Below, one piece after another: positions 9,413 through 20,992 of a stretch of 64,000 nt of DNA. The position numbers were made by a program, and so were the translations under genes. The stretch lies in contig NC_088792.1 of NCBI RefSeq assembly GCF_011386835.1, positions 38,120,882-38,184,881 of the forward strand. Reading direction: 5' to 3'. Positions within the stretch are counted from its first letter, which is position 1; each line of letters starts with the position of its first letter. Below the pieces are notes generated by a model. The model had not been told where the DNA came from. It saw only the letters and a program-made list of their open reading frames with translations, and made no database searches. Origin of the DNA: Chrysemys picta bellii. Lineage: Eukaryota > Chordata > Testudines > Emydidae.

Positions 9413-9627
9413 AAGAAGGAACCGGAGGGGTCGGGTCGGCAGGGATATATATACCGTAGAGCGGGGCGCCGCTCTGGCGGGAGGGAGGGGCCCTGCCGGC
9501 CCGACGGGAGCGGCTAAGGGAAAAAGTTTCCGACGTCCGTGCACGCGGCGCGCGTACACCTAATGTGTAATGGACGTGAACAACACATCTCGAAGAACAA
9601 CAGTTACAGAAGGTAAGTAACCGTTCT
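9413..9627 (-). repeat. DIRS copy 1 right inverted terminal repeat plus outer extension
   Basis: 9413-9600 mirrors the left ITR. The outer extension (to 9627) has no partner in the left ITR but is complemented within the ICR. It ends in aaggtaagtaaccgttct, which contains a consensus-like splice donor. Confidence 0.92.
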
Positions 9628-11213
9628 ATGTTTTTGGAGGATTCTTGAACAGAAAGGCTGAGTCAAATTATTTACTGTGAATTATTTATATAGTGCTACT
9701 TGTTTGTATTAAATTATCAAATAACTGCATACTTAGAATTTTAAAAATAGAAAGTTCTCTCTGCTGGTTGTGCCTTTCTCACATTTCGTTTGCAAATATG
9801 GATATCCTGTCCCCCATCCTCAAAGAAGCTCACAGTGAGACAGCTTCATTTCATTTACTACTTGTTTGTGCAGCTGATGCAGCAACATTGAAGTCACTGG
9901 AAATGTTCATAGCTTTGGGAATAGGTTTTAATAGGTTCCTCCTACTACAGAATCAGTCCCACATGGCTTTTCCACTGTGCCCCATAACCTCTGACTTCTA
10001 TGTGGAAGTTTTAAAAGAATAATAATTGGAAAACCCTAGTGGAAGTAGATTATAAGAGAGGATATATTTGCCATGCTTTTGCCAATTGCCAATTGATATT
10101 GAAGGGGAAGGTGTTTTCACAAATCCCAAGCAAGCTTTATATTACTTAGAAACACCATCCTTTGTCCCTCCCACCTGAGAAAATGCACACACCTTAACAT
10201 TACCATAACTCTCATGCACCATATACTATGCACTGCAGCCTTAACTCTGCCCTCTTGGGATGCCAGCTTTTTATCACCCCCCTTGACCACACTACCTCCT
10301 CCTAATACAACACACTACTACACCAAACATCCACAACTCATAGTGTTGGGAGGGATAATTTGTTAAAGGCATGTGTGCAGGAGGTCAGACTGAGGTTGTG
10401 GTATGCAGTAGTTTAGTGGTATTGTTAAAGGTTTGTGCCAGTGGATGGAGGAGAAGAAGGTATGTACTGTTAGCTGTGTGAATTTTTTATTTCTTTGATC
10501 TTATGGCTTTTTGTCATGTATACTGTGTATGTGGCAACCCTAAATGCTTCACAAGTAAGTTTTTTGCATATTATTTATTATATGGTTATGCAGAGTTATG
10601 AGCTATCATTCTTAATGGAAAACTAATGAGAGAGGAAGTAAATTGACCATCATGATGATTAAGTCCCAAGTCACTAACTAATAAACTTCTGAGACCAAAA
10701 CAGCAAATTCCACTCCTAAGTGTGACATTTCTATCACAGGAGAGTAGATAGAGGACATCTTAATGCAGGTTCCATTTGGGAAGATATAACCCCTTTTAAT
10801 TAAGGTTTTGGAGAATTTGGGTTTTTTTTTTCCCCCCTTGCTCTTCAGCAGAGATGGAGAGAGGTTGGTGCTCCAGGGAAAAAGAGAGGTGGGATGGTTG
10901 TTACAGTTTAATAAATGGCATAGGCTAATGTTTGAAATGCTTTGGAAAATTAAGGTAAAATCTGGATATTCAAGGTGACAAAGTTATCATAGCAATATGT
11001 ATGTAATGATAACAAAAGATTTAACAAGATGTAAAATGACCATATTTTCAAAATAAAAAACCAGAATGCTTTTGTGGAACATTTTTTAGAGTTGCAAAAT
11101 AGTTGTACAAAAGGCTTTTTAAAAAATGCAGCTGGTGTCAGTATGCCACCTTCTGACAAGCATATTACTTGAAATGGAAGACTTTTTTCCTTTTACTTAG
11201 TGTTCTGAATGTA

Positions 11214-11305
11214 TGCAGTGTTGTTGTAGCCGTGTCAGTCCCAGGATATTTGAGAGACAAGGTGGGTGAGGTAATATCTTTTGTTGGCCCAACTTCTCTC
11301 TAAGG
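11214..11305 (+). repeat. Dispersed repeat fragment
   Basis: The motif tgtagccgtgtcagtcccag followed by gagacaaggtgggtgaggta and atcttttgttggcccaactt is one I recall as a common interspersed repeat of turtle and other reptile genomes. The class is unclear. Confidence 0.5.
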
Positions 11306-12074
11306 GTTCTGAATGCATTTATAGTGAAATGCTGAACAAGTGTCATTAACATTCACTTTGATCAAAAGAAGAGCTTTAATGGTATATATACACTTACTCA
11401 ACTTTTTTTTTTTCCACTCCACTCCAAACATAGTTTATCACACTGAACATTCATTCCACTGGATTGTTTGTTCCTGGTAAACACAGAGAAGGGCTTACTC
11501 AATATAACCGTACATCTTGAACAAACACTTGGCAGTTATAGTATTTTTGATAACATAAACGCCCAGGACATTTCAGGTGTGCTGCAGGAAGTTCCCGGGA
11601 CATCAGGACATCATAAGTAACACTGGGCCTGTCGCAGTAAAACCAGGATGTGCTCATTTTAATGCTTCAACCCTGATGAGTTAAAAAAATATACTAAACA
11701 AGAGAAGGTTATTGTCCTCTGAGAAACTCATCTATTTGACCATGAGACTTCCTCCTTCAAACAATCTTGGATGGAGCCTGTATGTCTCTCTCTTCGGGAG
11801 AAGTTACTGTATTGCTCGCAGTGTGTGAAAACAAACTAGAATTGATAGTAGATGTTTGAGGGTTATAACCTATGACATTTGTATTGAGAAAAGACTTTGC
11901 TGGCATTTATGTGTTGAATTGTGATTTTATATAGAAAATCTTTTCCACATTAGCCACTCTTCGGAATCCTCATTTGTACAGTGGAGATTTTAATTGTATA
12001 AGACACAATAACGAAAACTTCAAAGAAAGGTAATTCCCTCAAATTGAATGCAGAGGAGATTGGCTTATTTACTT

Positions 12075-12190
12075 ATCCTTATTTTTGTATTATTTGCACC
12101 TAAGAGCACCAGTCATGGACTACCCATTGTGCTACTAACTCTGCAGACAGATGATAAAGAGACTGTACCTGCCCCTCAGAGCTTACTGTC
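12075..12190 (+). repeat. Old SINE-like repeat fragment
   Basis: It contains tttgtattatttgcacctaa, gtcatggactacccattgtg and a ctgtacctgcccctcagagc-type segment. The same repeat type occurs at 46603-46700 (gtagcacctaggagccctag). This is a dispersed amniote repeat; the family name is not certain. Confidence 0.5.
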
Positions 12191-13499
12191 GTGGGTATCT
12201 GGCGTCTGTTGTGTCCTAATATAAAATCCCACTATAAGAGAATATAGATTATTTTTTCTCTCCAGCACATAAATTGCTTAAGATAATCCAAAAGGAAATG
12301 TACAGTGTGACTAGTTCCAATATTCTGTCAAGTATACTCTAGAATTCTTTCAAATCATTTTAGATTGAGATTTTTAGATCCTAGGTTTTTCAGGGCAGAA
12401 TTTTTATTGTACTATCCAGAGCTGAACACTTAATCGGTGCTAAACAAACGATAAATGATGGTAATCTAAATGTTCCCCAAACTTTTCTGCAGTGGGATAC
12501 AACCTCTTTAAAGAAGGTGAATTTCCTTACATCAGTAAAGAAGCATAGAGAAATCTTCACACAAGCAAACTACTTAGGAGATTTTTACCAGGGGCATATG
12601 CTAGGAGGTATTTAAGTTTTTTCTGTAGGAGAATCACTATTGAGTTTTCAACACTTAAAAATATTTGTGGAAGCTACTTTGTACTTTAAATCTAAATTGG
12701 GTCAATGCCAAGTATGAGAGAATTCTGTAAAACCAGGACAGAATTAAATCTCATATTAACCTGAAGCATTTGGAAGGATCTTGAGGTAGAAGGTATATGA
12801 ATATAGAAATAAAGTTTAGTCCTGGCCAAAGTGTTTCATAAATAGAGATAATGTAGCTAAGCTAATACTTCACATTTAAAAAGCTGACCGTAGATCCCGC
12901 CAAGATGTATGCAATATTATTGTTTATTATAGTGATCTGTGAGCTTGAACAATTACAGTGCTAGGAATTCAAATATATTTTTACTGATTAAATTGTCCCC
13001 ACTTAATTAATTAGGCAATAAGAGGCATTAGCCAGCCTCAGAAAGTGAGTTCAGGGATACCATATTCCCAGTGGAAGGAGAAAAAGCCTCAGGCCTGTGC
13101 TGACATGATTCAATTGTTTTTAAAACACAAACTGACACTTTCACTTTCTGAAACATATTGTGAAGCCTTTGAGAAAGGTTCACTTCCTAAGGGGTTCCAT
13201 ATAATTTGTATTTAAACCTAAGAGAGATCTCCACCTTGTCATTTTATCACCCATTTTCCCTTCTAAATAATGGCTTCCAATAGTAGCTAAAATCCTGGTG
13301 GGTTAAGAGACTTCTTTCAGGAATAATCCACTATGACCTATCAGGATTTGTCCAGGGCTGAAAATTTGAAAAGCCTGTTTCATCTTACTGGTGTGGTCCT
13401 GTTCACTAGCTGAAGAAATTATACAATGGAGCAAAAGCAAGCATCTACTAGTTCATTAGTATTAGAGGCATTTTCTCTCTTAAGGCTACACTCCGGGGT

Positions 13500-14860
13500 T
13501 GTTCTGTTTCACCCCTTCAGTTCCTGGGCTTACTTAATGTGAAATGTCCCATTGAGAGGGGCATTCCAACTTGGTAAAGAAAGGGATGTAATATCTTTTT
13601 GCAGATTTTCTGCTTTATGCTTCATATTCAGAAAAGTGCTCCAATGAGCATTGTTGCTTATAATGAGTGCCCTGTATTCAGGTCTGAGAATAAATTGGGA
13701 GAAGTCTAGTATTTTCATTGAGAGAAAGGATTATGGAACAGATAATGAGTAATTTACTGTAGATAAGTTTAAATACTTGGAATATGGTTCACAAGAAAGG
13801 AATCCCAATTAACTTTGAACAATGTCATCCCCATTACAGAGCAAGATAGGACTAATATAGACAAATTGTCCCACTTACCTCTTTCATTAATCAGACATAT
13901 CAGTGTAATTAAAATGAATGTTCTTCCCAAATATCTTTGTTTTCAGAATCTTCTGCAGATATCCTCGATGATTTGTTCCAGAGGATAGAGATAATTTATT
14001 CATAAGGAAAGAATTCTCCACTTCATAAAATAGTTTGTAAACTGATTAACCCATAGGCACTGAGACATATCTTTTGATCTGATCCCTAAGGAAGAATAGA
14101 GCCTCATAAAATACAGTGCTGTTCACACAACCCAGGCTATTTGAATTTAAAGTCTTAAAGTCTCAGGGAGTCTCTCCCCTGTGGATCCTGGTTCATAATC
14201 CACATGTATGTAAGTCCTGAAGACAGTTATTTCTAGCAATGGGATGATCTTGGAATTATGACAGTTCAGGATCTATATAACAGTCCTCTTTTTCTTGAGG
14301 CAACCAAAGCCAGCTATCATGTCCCTAGATATTTTTCACAGGCTTCTCCAACTTAGATATTTTAATATGGAAGAGATGAATTCCAGGTTTTCTGATGAGC
14401 CAAAATTTTAACCCATAGTTCCATAGCTACTGATGATTCTAGTTTTTAAAAAGTTATTAATTTATTATAAACAAAGGCCTAGAGAGGAGAACTAAAACTA
14501 AATGGGAGGACAACCTAAATGTAGTACTCAGTGCAATACAGGAGTGATAATTATGTATGAACAAAATCATACATCAGTGCAAGACTGAGACTAGTTCTCA
14601 TCAATTTAAGTCATCCCAGCAAGGCTACCCAAAATACATGTTAGTTTTGATGATTAAGTATATGAAGTGTAAAGTAGAATCTGGGATTTGTTATGGGAAT
14701 GTAGAAAAGTCCAAGTGTTCTGGAGCACATTCTCCCATCAGTTAGGGGAGATACTGAAAGTGAGGACTTTAATGCTGCTTCAGATATGTCTTTTGAATTA
14801 CTTATCCAAATTAAGGTATCAGAGAAAGTTTCTAGGAATTGCATTCTGCATAGTCACACT
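13500..14860 (+). mobile_element. L1-like LINE ORF2 remnant
   Basis: Broken translations read like the C-terminal half of an L1-clade ORF2: GLRINWEKSSIF near 13680, FKYLE/W-type near 13770, a LPLSLIRHISVIKMNVLPK-like block near 13880-13930, and LLWECRKVQVFW near 14690. All are interrupted by stops and frameshifts. It is much older than the DIRS copies. Boundaries are approximate, and the 3' side abuts a TA-flanked transposon. Confidence 0.6.
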
Positions 14861-15427
14861 TTGTACAGTAACTCCTCTAATTGATTAGCAACGTAACAAC
14901 GTTAACCGGGACGGCTTTAAGTGAGAACATGCACGTTTAAAGTTGCGCAGTGCTCCCTTATAACGTTTGGCAGCCTCCTGCTTTGTCCACTGCTTGCAGA
15001 AAGAGCAGCTGGTTGGAGCTAGCTGGTGGGGGCTTGAAACCAGGGTGGACTGGCAGCCCCCCTATCAGCTCCCTGCTCCCCTAAGTTCCCTGTGCAGCAG
15101 CCGCCCAGCAGGCTATCAATTGCCTGGCAGTTCAGCTGTCCCTCCCCCCCCACTGCCTTGTGCTCCTCCTTCCCTCTGCCTTGGAGCTGCTCCCGGGAGT
15201 TTCCTGCTTGTGATGCAAGAGGGAGGGGGTGCTAATGTCAGGGTGTCCCCCTCCCCCTCGCTCCTGCCCCCCGCTTACCCCATTTCCATAGAGCGGGGGG
15301 AGGAGGGGAAATGACAGGGCTCAGGAGAGAGGGAGCTTGCTGGCAGCAGCTGCTGTCTCAACTTGCTGATCTACTTAAAAAGGCAATGTACTTAGAGTGG
15401 GGTCAGTGTACTTAAAGGGGCAATGCA

Positions 15428-15452
15428 TCTCTCTCTCTCTCTCTCTCTCTTC
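15428..15452. repeat. (CT)n microsatellite
   Basis: An uninterrupted ctctct run inside the TA-flanked element, followed by more CT-rich sequence. Confidence 0.85.
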
Positions 15453-15692
15453 CCCTCACACATGGTGTGTGTCTCTGTCTCTCTCTGCCATGCTGTCTCC
15501 CCTCCCTACATTCCTGCTGTCTTGTAGCGTGTGAGGCTACATTAACAACAGTGTGCTAACTCTTGAGTGCTAGTTCATCATTTAGCAGTAAGGCATTCCC
15601 TGGGAAATATCCCACCCTCTGACTCCACCACCTCAACCAAGCTTCACAATCATCATTGCTGTTTACAGTATTTAAGTTTTAAACAAAATTTT

Positions 15693-15750
15693 ACTGTGTG
15701 TACATATGTGCGTGTGTGTATATGTATGTATATACATGTGTATATATAAT
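15693..15750. repeat. (TG/TA)n microsatellite
   Basis: Alternating tgtgtg and tatata purine-pyrimidine sequence within the same element. Confidence 0.75.
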
Positions 15751-15881
15751 CTTTTGTCTGGCAAAAAACATTTCCCCCCATTTACATTAATTCTTATGGG
15801 GAATTGGATTCACTTAACATAGTTTCGCTTAAAGTAGCATTTTTCCGGAACATAACTACAACATTAAGCCAGGAGTTACTG

Positions 15882-18879
15882 TAGCATGGATCGTTGGTAC
15901 ACAGTTTTGATACCCTTCTCACTGTGTGAGTGAACTTGTCAGATTGATACTTCTTTAACCTTTGGGGAAAAAACAATATGAAATATTAGATGAAATTGTC
16001 AAGACCTTTTTTTTAAAAAAAAAAAAGCATAATGAATATGTGGAGCTCTTATGATGAATGAAGTCGTCTACCCTAGGATAAGAAACTTGAATCTTTTGTC
16101 AGAAAATACATCAATAGGTTTCTGATATTTTGTTAGGATTTTTCAACATACCTTTAAATGTATAAATATAATGATGCCCTGCTCCTCCCCTTTTTGACTA
16201 ACACTGCCTCCTGCTACTTCAGATTACAATTTACGTTTCTGTCTGATTTTTTTCCCCGATTTGGAAGCTTAAATGGTGCTTTAATTTCAGCTGGTGCTGC
16301 CATATCTCTGAAAGGGAGTATCTGAAGTACTTATTCCTAACTGCTCTGGATAATGGAGAAATATGAGAAATAAAGGAATGTGACTTTCTCTGAATCTTGA
16401 TAATTGGCTTTCACTTCTTCTTTCCCTCCGCCAGCCCCACAAATGGATTCTCCTGTTTTTCTTCTCTTGTCCCCTTTGCAACTGTCAGTTCAAGTACTGT
16501 CCTCATCGTCAGTTCCCTCTGAGGCAGTGCGGCTGGACTCCAAGAGCCTCCTGCAGTAGAATAGGAAGTACTCAACTCTGGACTTCAGTACAGTGTTTAA
16601 TCTCTGAGTGGTGGTGCTGCGTTCCCTACATCATCAGTGGATCTGGCAGTCCAGCGATATTAGTGTTATTTTGGAGGAAGATAGGGGTTGAGCTTGTCAC
16701 CGTCTTCTCCTTTGCCCTCAGTCTTCATCCTTATTTCACTAAAACCAGGATGAGAACAATAACTACAGAGCGTAAAGTGAAGTGAGATGGCACTTGATAA
16801 ATCTAGTTGTCAGGGCCTTTGTGTATCAGTTGATTACCAAGTTGCGGTCAGGAGACCCACAGTGGGATCAGGGTCGAGCCAGGTCAGGATACCAGGAAGT
16901 CAGGGTCAGGTACCAGGATGCAGACAGGAGACAAATAGTGGAGTCAGGGATGAACTGGGATAAGAAGCCAGAGTCTAGGCTTCACAGCAAAACAAGAACT
17001 GGAGCAGAAGCAAGCAGGCAGTCTGCATCTTTGCTCCGAGAGCTCTCTATGATGGCTTTCAGTGCTCAGTCTCCAATACAAGTTGCAACAGACGATTAGA
17101 ATATTTAGTCACTGTTCCTAGCTCATGCATAATAGACCTGCTCTTTCACCAGCTCAGTCCCCTCTGAGCCTCGCTGAAGTGAAAAGGAATTCCACTTCTG
17201 AAATATCTAACGTACATCTGATAGTGTAATTTGTCAGTGCTGTCCTCTAAATCACAGAACTTTCTCCCACTTTCCTCCTTCATTTCCATCCTTCTCTCGC
17301 CATTACAGTGAGCTTCATTTTGTCGCCTTCATAGGCAATCAGTGTTGAAGACATCTGTCAAGAGATAGGAAGTTTACTTATAAGATAAACACATTGGGTA
17401 AAATTCTGGCAAAACTCCTATTGACTTAAATGGGGCCAGTATTGCACACACTGATCCTGCACCATTCCCGGTGCTGACTGATAAAGAACAAAGGACTGAG
17501 CTCAGAACCCATGCCTGACTCTCCTCATGGCCATGAACTATACAGCTATTAAATCACTAGGCTGACACAATGAGCTTCAGTTTTAGTTGTCATGTTTTTA
17601 GTACAAAAGTGGATAATTGCTCCTGCTACATACTGCTGCAGTTATATTGCTTGAGCAAAGCTGACCCATATGGACTCCAAAAACAATATACAAACTCTTG
17701 TGCCTTGATTTTTATTTCAGATACATAGCTGCATGTCACAGAATATCTTGTAAAGTTAGTTCTCCTGTTTATTCATTTTAGCATTGTGTGTGCTTGAATG
17801 AGATTAAACTATAGACTAGCATTTCTTAATACTTTTACTTCTAGCCAGACCTCGTGAAATTCCACTGAAAGTGAAAGATTTAGATCCTAGTGAGTACAGT
17901 GCCATTCAGTCAATTGTTTGAAAGATTGTCTTACTTTTTTTTTAATCTCTGTGTTTCATCACAACAAACTATAATTTTGTGACCTTTTCTCTTTGTAAAA
18001 AGCTGCTTTTCAGTGATAATTTTTTCCTTTTTTATAAAGAGGAACTTAATAAAGTATTTGTACTGTATCCAGAATGTAGCTTAAATGTTTAAAGTGTTGA
18101 GATTATTACAGAAGTAGCAATTATTAAACAATGACATTTACATGAGATGTATAAAAGATTAAAGATTAGAATGAGCTAATTAAATTGACCTTTAAATCGC
18201 CTCACTTTCTTTGAGTGTCTGGCTAATCCTAGACCTCCCACTGTGGAGTTAAACATTCTCACTGTGAACTTTAGGGGTAGTGGGAAGCGAAGGAAGAGCT
18301 GTCCTGGCAGTTCCATTAAAAAAAAAATTAAGGTAGCATTTTGCCAGTTATAAATGTAACTTTCTAGTGTAGAGTAAACCTCAGCTCTCCTATCCTTTTG
18401 TGGGGGAGGGAATAGGGGTCAGTTTTTCTCCCCCACAAGAAGAATAACTTTATTCTGAACAAGTGAATCCAAAGAAATATCTAACTCATGTGGCATTAAA
18501 ATTGTTCAGTGTAGGCAACCGAACCAAAACTTTTTTTTGAGGTGTTGAAGAGTTACTTCCTTCTTTATTATCTGGAATTAGGATAATTAACATTAGTATA
18601 TTAACTTTATTGATTAAATTAAGCTGCTGCTTCTATTTGACTAACTCTTGTGGCTCCTGCTGTATTTGAAAGCCTTGCTAATGTAAAATATAGGAATAGA
18701 GAATTAAAGCTGCAAAAGGTAAAATGGGTGTTTCAGAGACCTGCTTGTTGCTATATTTAATAGGGTTTTCAAGAACTATGTGTTGTAGTGTTTCTGTGCT
18801 TTTAGGGCCCAATTCAAAACCATTTTAAGAAGGCAAAATAATGCCAAAATAGTGTTGCCATCCTGGGCAAAATAATGTA
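15882..18879 (+). other. Intron sequence
   Basis: I see no confirmed gene. 16850-17000 is rich in imperfect caggtcagg/ccaggatgcagac repeats and may belong to an unclassified repeat. A short exon-like segment at 17845-17889 is described in the findings. 17395-17480 resembles half of a reptile fold-back MITE. Confidence 0.45.
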
Positions 18880-19124
18880 AAAGTTGGTACTGGCTTCAGT
18901 TGATAAAGAATTAAAGGATAAGAATATAATTAATGCCAGTCAACATGGTTTGATGGAAAGTTGATCTTGTCAAACAACCCTAATTTCATTCTTGATGAGA
19001 TAATAAATTTGATAAAAGTAACTCCATAGATGTAATATACTTAGATTTTTGTAAGACATTTGACAGTACCACATGACATCCTGTTTAAAAATTTAGCACT
19101 ATACAATAGAGTGCATTAAATGGC

Positions 19125-19538
19125 TTGAGAACTGACAAATCTCAAAAAGTATTCGTCAATGAGGAATCATCATTGAATGAGAGTGTTCATAGTCAGGTTC
19201 TGCAGGGATCGGTATTAGGCCTGATGCTGTTCAATATTTTCATTAATGATCTGGAAGAAAATATAAAATCACTGCTGATAAAATTTGTGAATAAGATAAA
19301 GATTGGCAGAATGATAACTATTGAGGACAAGGCTGTCATACAGAGTGATTTGGATCACTTAGTAATATTGGCCCATTCAAGCAAAATGTGTTTTAATACA
19401 GCCAAATTCAAAAGTACATATCTAGAAACAAAGAAAGCAGGCCGTATGTACAGAATGGGAGATGATATCCTGGAAAGCAGCATCTCTGAGAAGGATTTAG
19501 GTGTCATAATGGACAAACAACTCAACATTAGCCACTAG
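19125..19538 (+). pseudogene. CR1/L3 reverse transcriptase fragment
   Basis: The longest open piece (137 codons) of the LINE contains the LQGSVLGLMLFNIFINDL block and the SEKDLGVIMD block. The catalytic FADD equivalent reads FVNKIKIG, so the two catalytic aspartates are lost. The element is strongly decayed compared with the CR1 at 138-2750. Confidence 0.78.
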
Positions 19539-20141
19539 TGTGATGCTGTGACAAAAAGAGATATTACATTCCTTGGATATGTAAATAGGGGAGTAGTAAG
19601 TAGGAGTATGGAGGTGATTTCAACTCTATATATGGCATTGGTGATACCGAAAGTGGAATACTGCTTATAATTCTGGTATCCAAATTTTAGAGAAGATGTT
19701 GAAAAACTGGAAATGATGCAGAAAAATGATTTGAAGCCTGGAGAAAATGTCTTAAATTGAGAGTCTTAAAGAGCTCAATCTGTTTAGTTTAAGAAAGAAG
19801 ATTGAGAGGTGACTTAATGATAGTTACCTTCACGGGGAGAAAATACCTGGCACTAAAGGGCTCCTTAAACAAGTGGAGAAAATCCTAATGAAAACCAGTG
19901 CTGGAAACTGAAGTTAAACAAATTCAGATTAGAAATTAGGCACAGTTGTTTAACAGTGAGAGTGATTTAAGCATTGGAACAAACTACCGAGAGAAGTGGT
20001 GGATTTTCCATCTCATCAAATCAAGACTGGATGTCTTTCTGGAAGCTACACCTTAGCCAAATACAAGTTATTTGGTTCCATACAGGAGTAACTGGGTGAA
20101 ATTTTAATGGCCTGTTATATAAAGGAGATCAGACAAGATGA

Positions 20142-20149
20142 TCTAATGG
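20142..20149. repeat. 8-bp target-site duplication, left (tctaatgg)
   Basis: Pairs with tataatgg at 20952-20959 (7 of 8 identical) on either side of the hAT-like element. Confidence 0.7.
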
Positions 20150-20951
20150 CAGGCCCGCCGGCAGGAGGGTAAAGGGGGTAATTGCCCAGTGGCCCTGGCG
20201 ATTTAAAAGGGCCCGGCTGCCGCCACCAGCGCAGCAGAGCTAAGGCAGGCTTCCTGCCTGCCCTCACTCCACGCCGCAGCCAGAACGGCCTACGGCCTCT
20301 GGGGGGAGCAGAGGGTCTCCGCACACTGCCCTGGCCCTGGGCGCTGATTTCGCAGCTCCTATTGGGTGGGAAGTGCACTGCAGCCAATGGAAGCTGCAGG
20401 GGCGGTGCCTGCGCACAGCGGCGTGCGGAGACCCCTTTGGGCCTCCCGCCTAGGAGCCTCTGCCAGAGGGTTGTGCTGGTCGCTTTCGGGAGACGCCTGA
20501 GGTAAGCACTGACCCCCTCCTGCGCCCCAGCCTAGAGCCTGCACCCCAACTCCCTCCCTGAGCCCGCACCCTCTCCCGCACCCAAACATCCTCCCAGAGC
20601 CCACACCCCTTCCCGAACCCCAACCCCCTGCCCCAGCCTGATGAAAGTGACTGAGGGTAGGGGAGAGCAAGCGACAGAGGGAGAGGGGATGGAGTAAGCA
20701 GGGGGCAGGGCCTCAGAGAAGGGCAGGGCAGGGCAAGGGTCTTTGGGTTTGCGCAGTTAGATAGTTGGCAACCCTACCAGGCAGGCATGTAGAAACCCTG
20801 GCCGTGTCGGAAGAGGGCGCCCAGCAGCTTGCTGGGCACCAGCCAGCGCAGGCGCAACACCGCCCAAATGTCCAGCGGACTGCATCCACGCGGGTGTGGT
20901 AGCCTATTGACTGTTTTGCCCTGGGGCCCGGAATTGCTGTTGGTGGGTCTG
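20150..20951. mobile_element. hAT-like non-autonomous DNA transposon (802 bp) in CR1
   Basis: Starts caggcccgccggcag and ends ctgttggtgggtctg; the inverted ends match over 15 bp with transitions only. It is flanked by an 8-bp duplication (7 of 8), and the host CR1 tail (gatgatctaatgg | tcccttttggcc) reads continuously once the element is removed. The interior is GC-rich and has no transposase. hAT is inferred from the CA..TG ends and the 8-bp duplication. Confidence 0.78.
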
Positions 20952-20992
20952 TATAATGGTCCCTTTTGGCCTTAAACTCTATGGAAAAACTC
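20952..20992 (+). mobile_element. Old CR1/L3-type LINE, 3' tail after hAT insertion
   Basis: tataatggtcccttttggcc followed by ttaaactctatgg is the typical CR1 3' end and continues from 20149. Confidence 0.8.

Larger units (their letters stand above)
3499..9627 (+). mobile_element. DIRS-type tyrosine-recombinase retrotransposon, near complete (copy 1)
   Basis: The 6,129-bp element has the structural hallmarks of DIRS1-like retrotransposons: inverted terminal repeats (3499-3684 and 9413-9600), an outer right extension (9584-9627), and an internal complementary region (about 9276-9375) complementary to the joined left and right ends. Coding order is gag, RT/RNase H/methyltransferase-like, then tyrosine recombinase. 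There is no obvious target-site duplication, as expected for recombinase-mediated integration of a circular intermediate. It is much more GC-rich than the surrounding intron. RT and recombinase frames are open, but gag has a frameshift and no ATG at the expected start, so this copy is probably not autonomous. Two related damaged copies lie at 41831-46373 and 55552-56437. Confidence 0.95.
9628..13499 (+). other. Intron sequence with a few old repeat fragments
   Basis: There is no coding exon that I can defend. The longest open frame (9693-10022) has no recognisable motif. Old repeat fragments lie at 11214-11305 and 12075-12190. The rest is AT-rich, unassigned sequence. Confidence 0.5.
14866..15881. 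mobile_element. Pogo/Tigger-like non-autonomous DNA transposon
   Basis: Ends are cagtaactcct and aggagttactg, each flanked by TA (14864-14865 and 15882-15883), the target preference of Tc1/mariner/pogo elements. Inner ends are alike in inverted orientation (acgttaac and acattaag types). No transposase is visible in the 1,016 bp. The interior is GC-rich, with CT and TG/TA simple repeats. A Tigger-type assignment is inferred from TIR resemblance and the TA target. Confidence 0.7.
18880..20149 (+). mobile_element. Old CR1/L3-type LINE, 5' segment (interrupted by hAT)
   Basis: The degraded RT is readable: NASQHGL-like near 18940, IYLDFCKTFDS near 19040, the VLQGSVLGLMLFNIFINDLEE block at about 19200, and FNTAKFKSTYLETKKAG with SEKDLGVIMDKQLNISH at 19400-19535. 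The C-terminal region and 3' tail follow to 20149, where an 802-bp element splits the tail. It resumes at 20952. Confidence 0.82.

Noticed and set aside
9693..10022. 109-codon ORF downstream of DIRS copy 1
   Set aside because: No motif, AT-rich codon use like the intron, and no splice or promoter context.
14967..15314. 115-codon Pro/Ser-rich ORF
   Set aside because: Lies in the GC-rich core of a non-autonomous TA-flanked element; low complexity.
20182..20670. ORFs of about 100 codons in GC-rich sequence
   Set aside because: Within a non-autonomous hAT-like element; no transposase motif.
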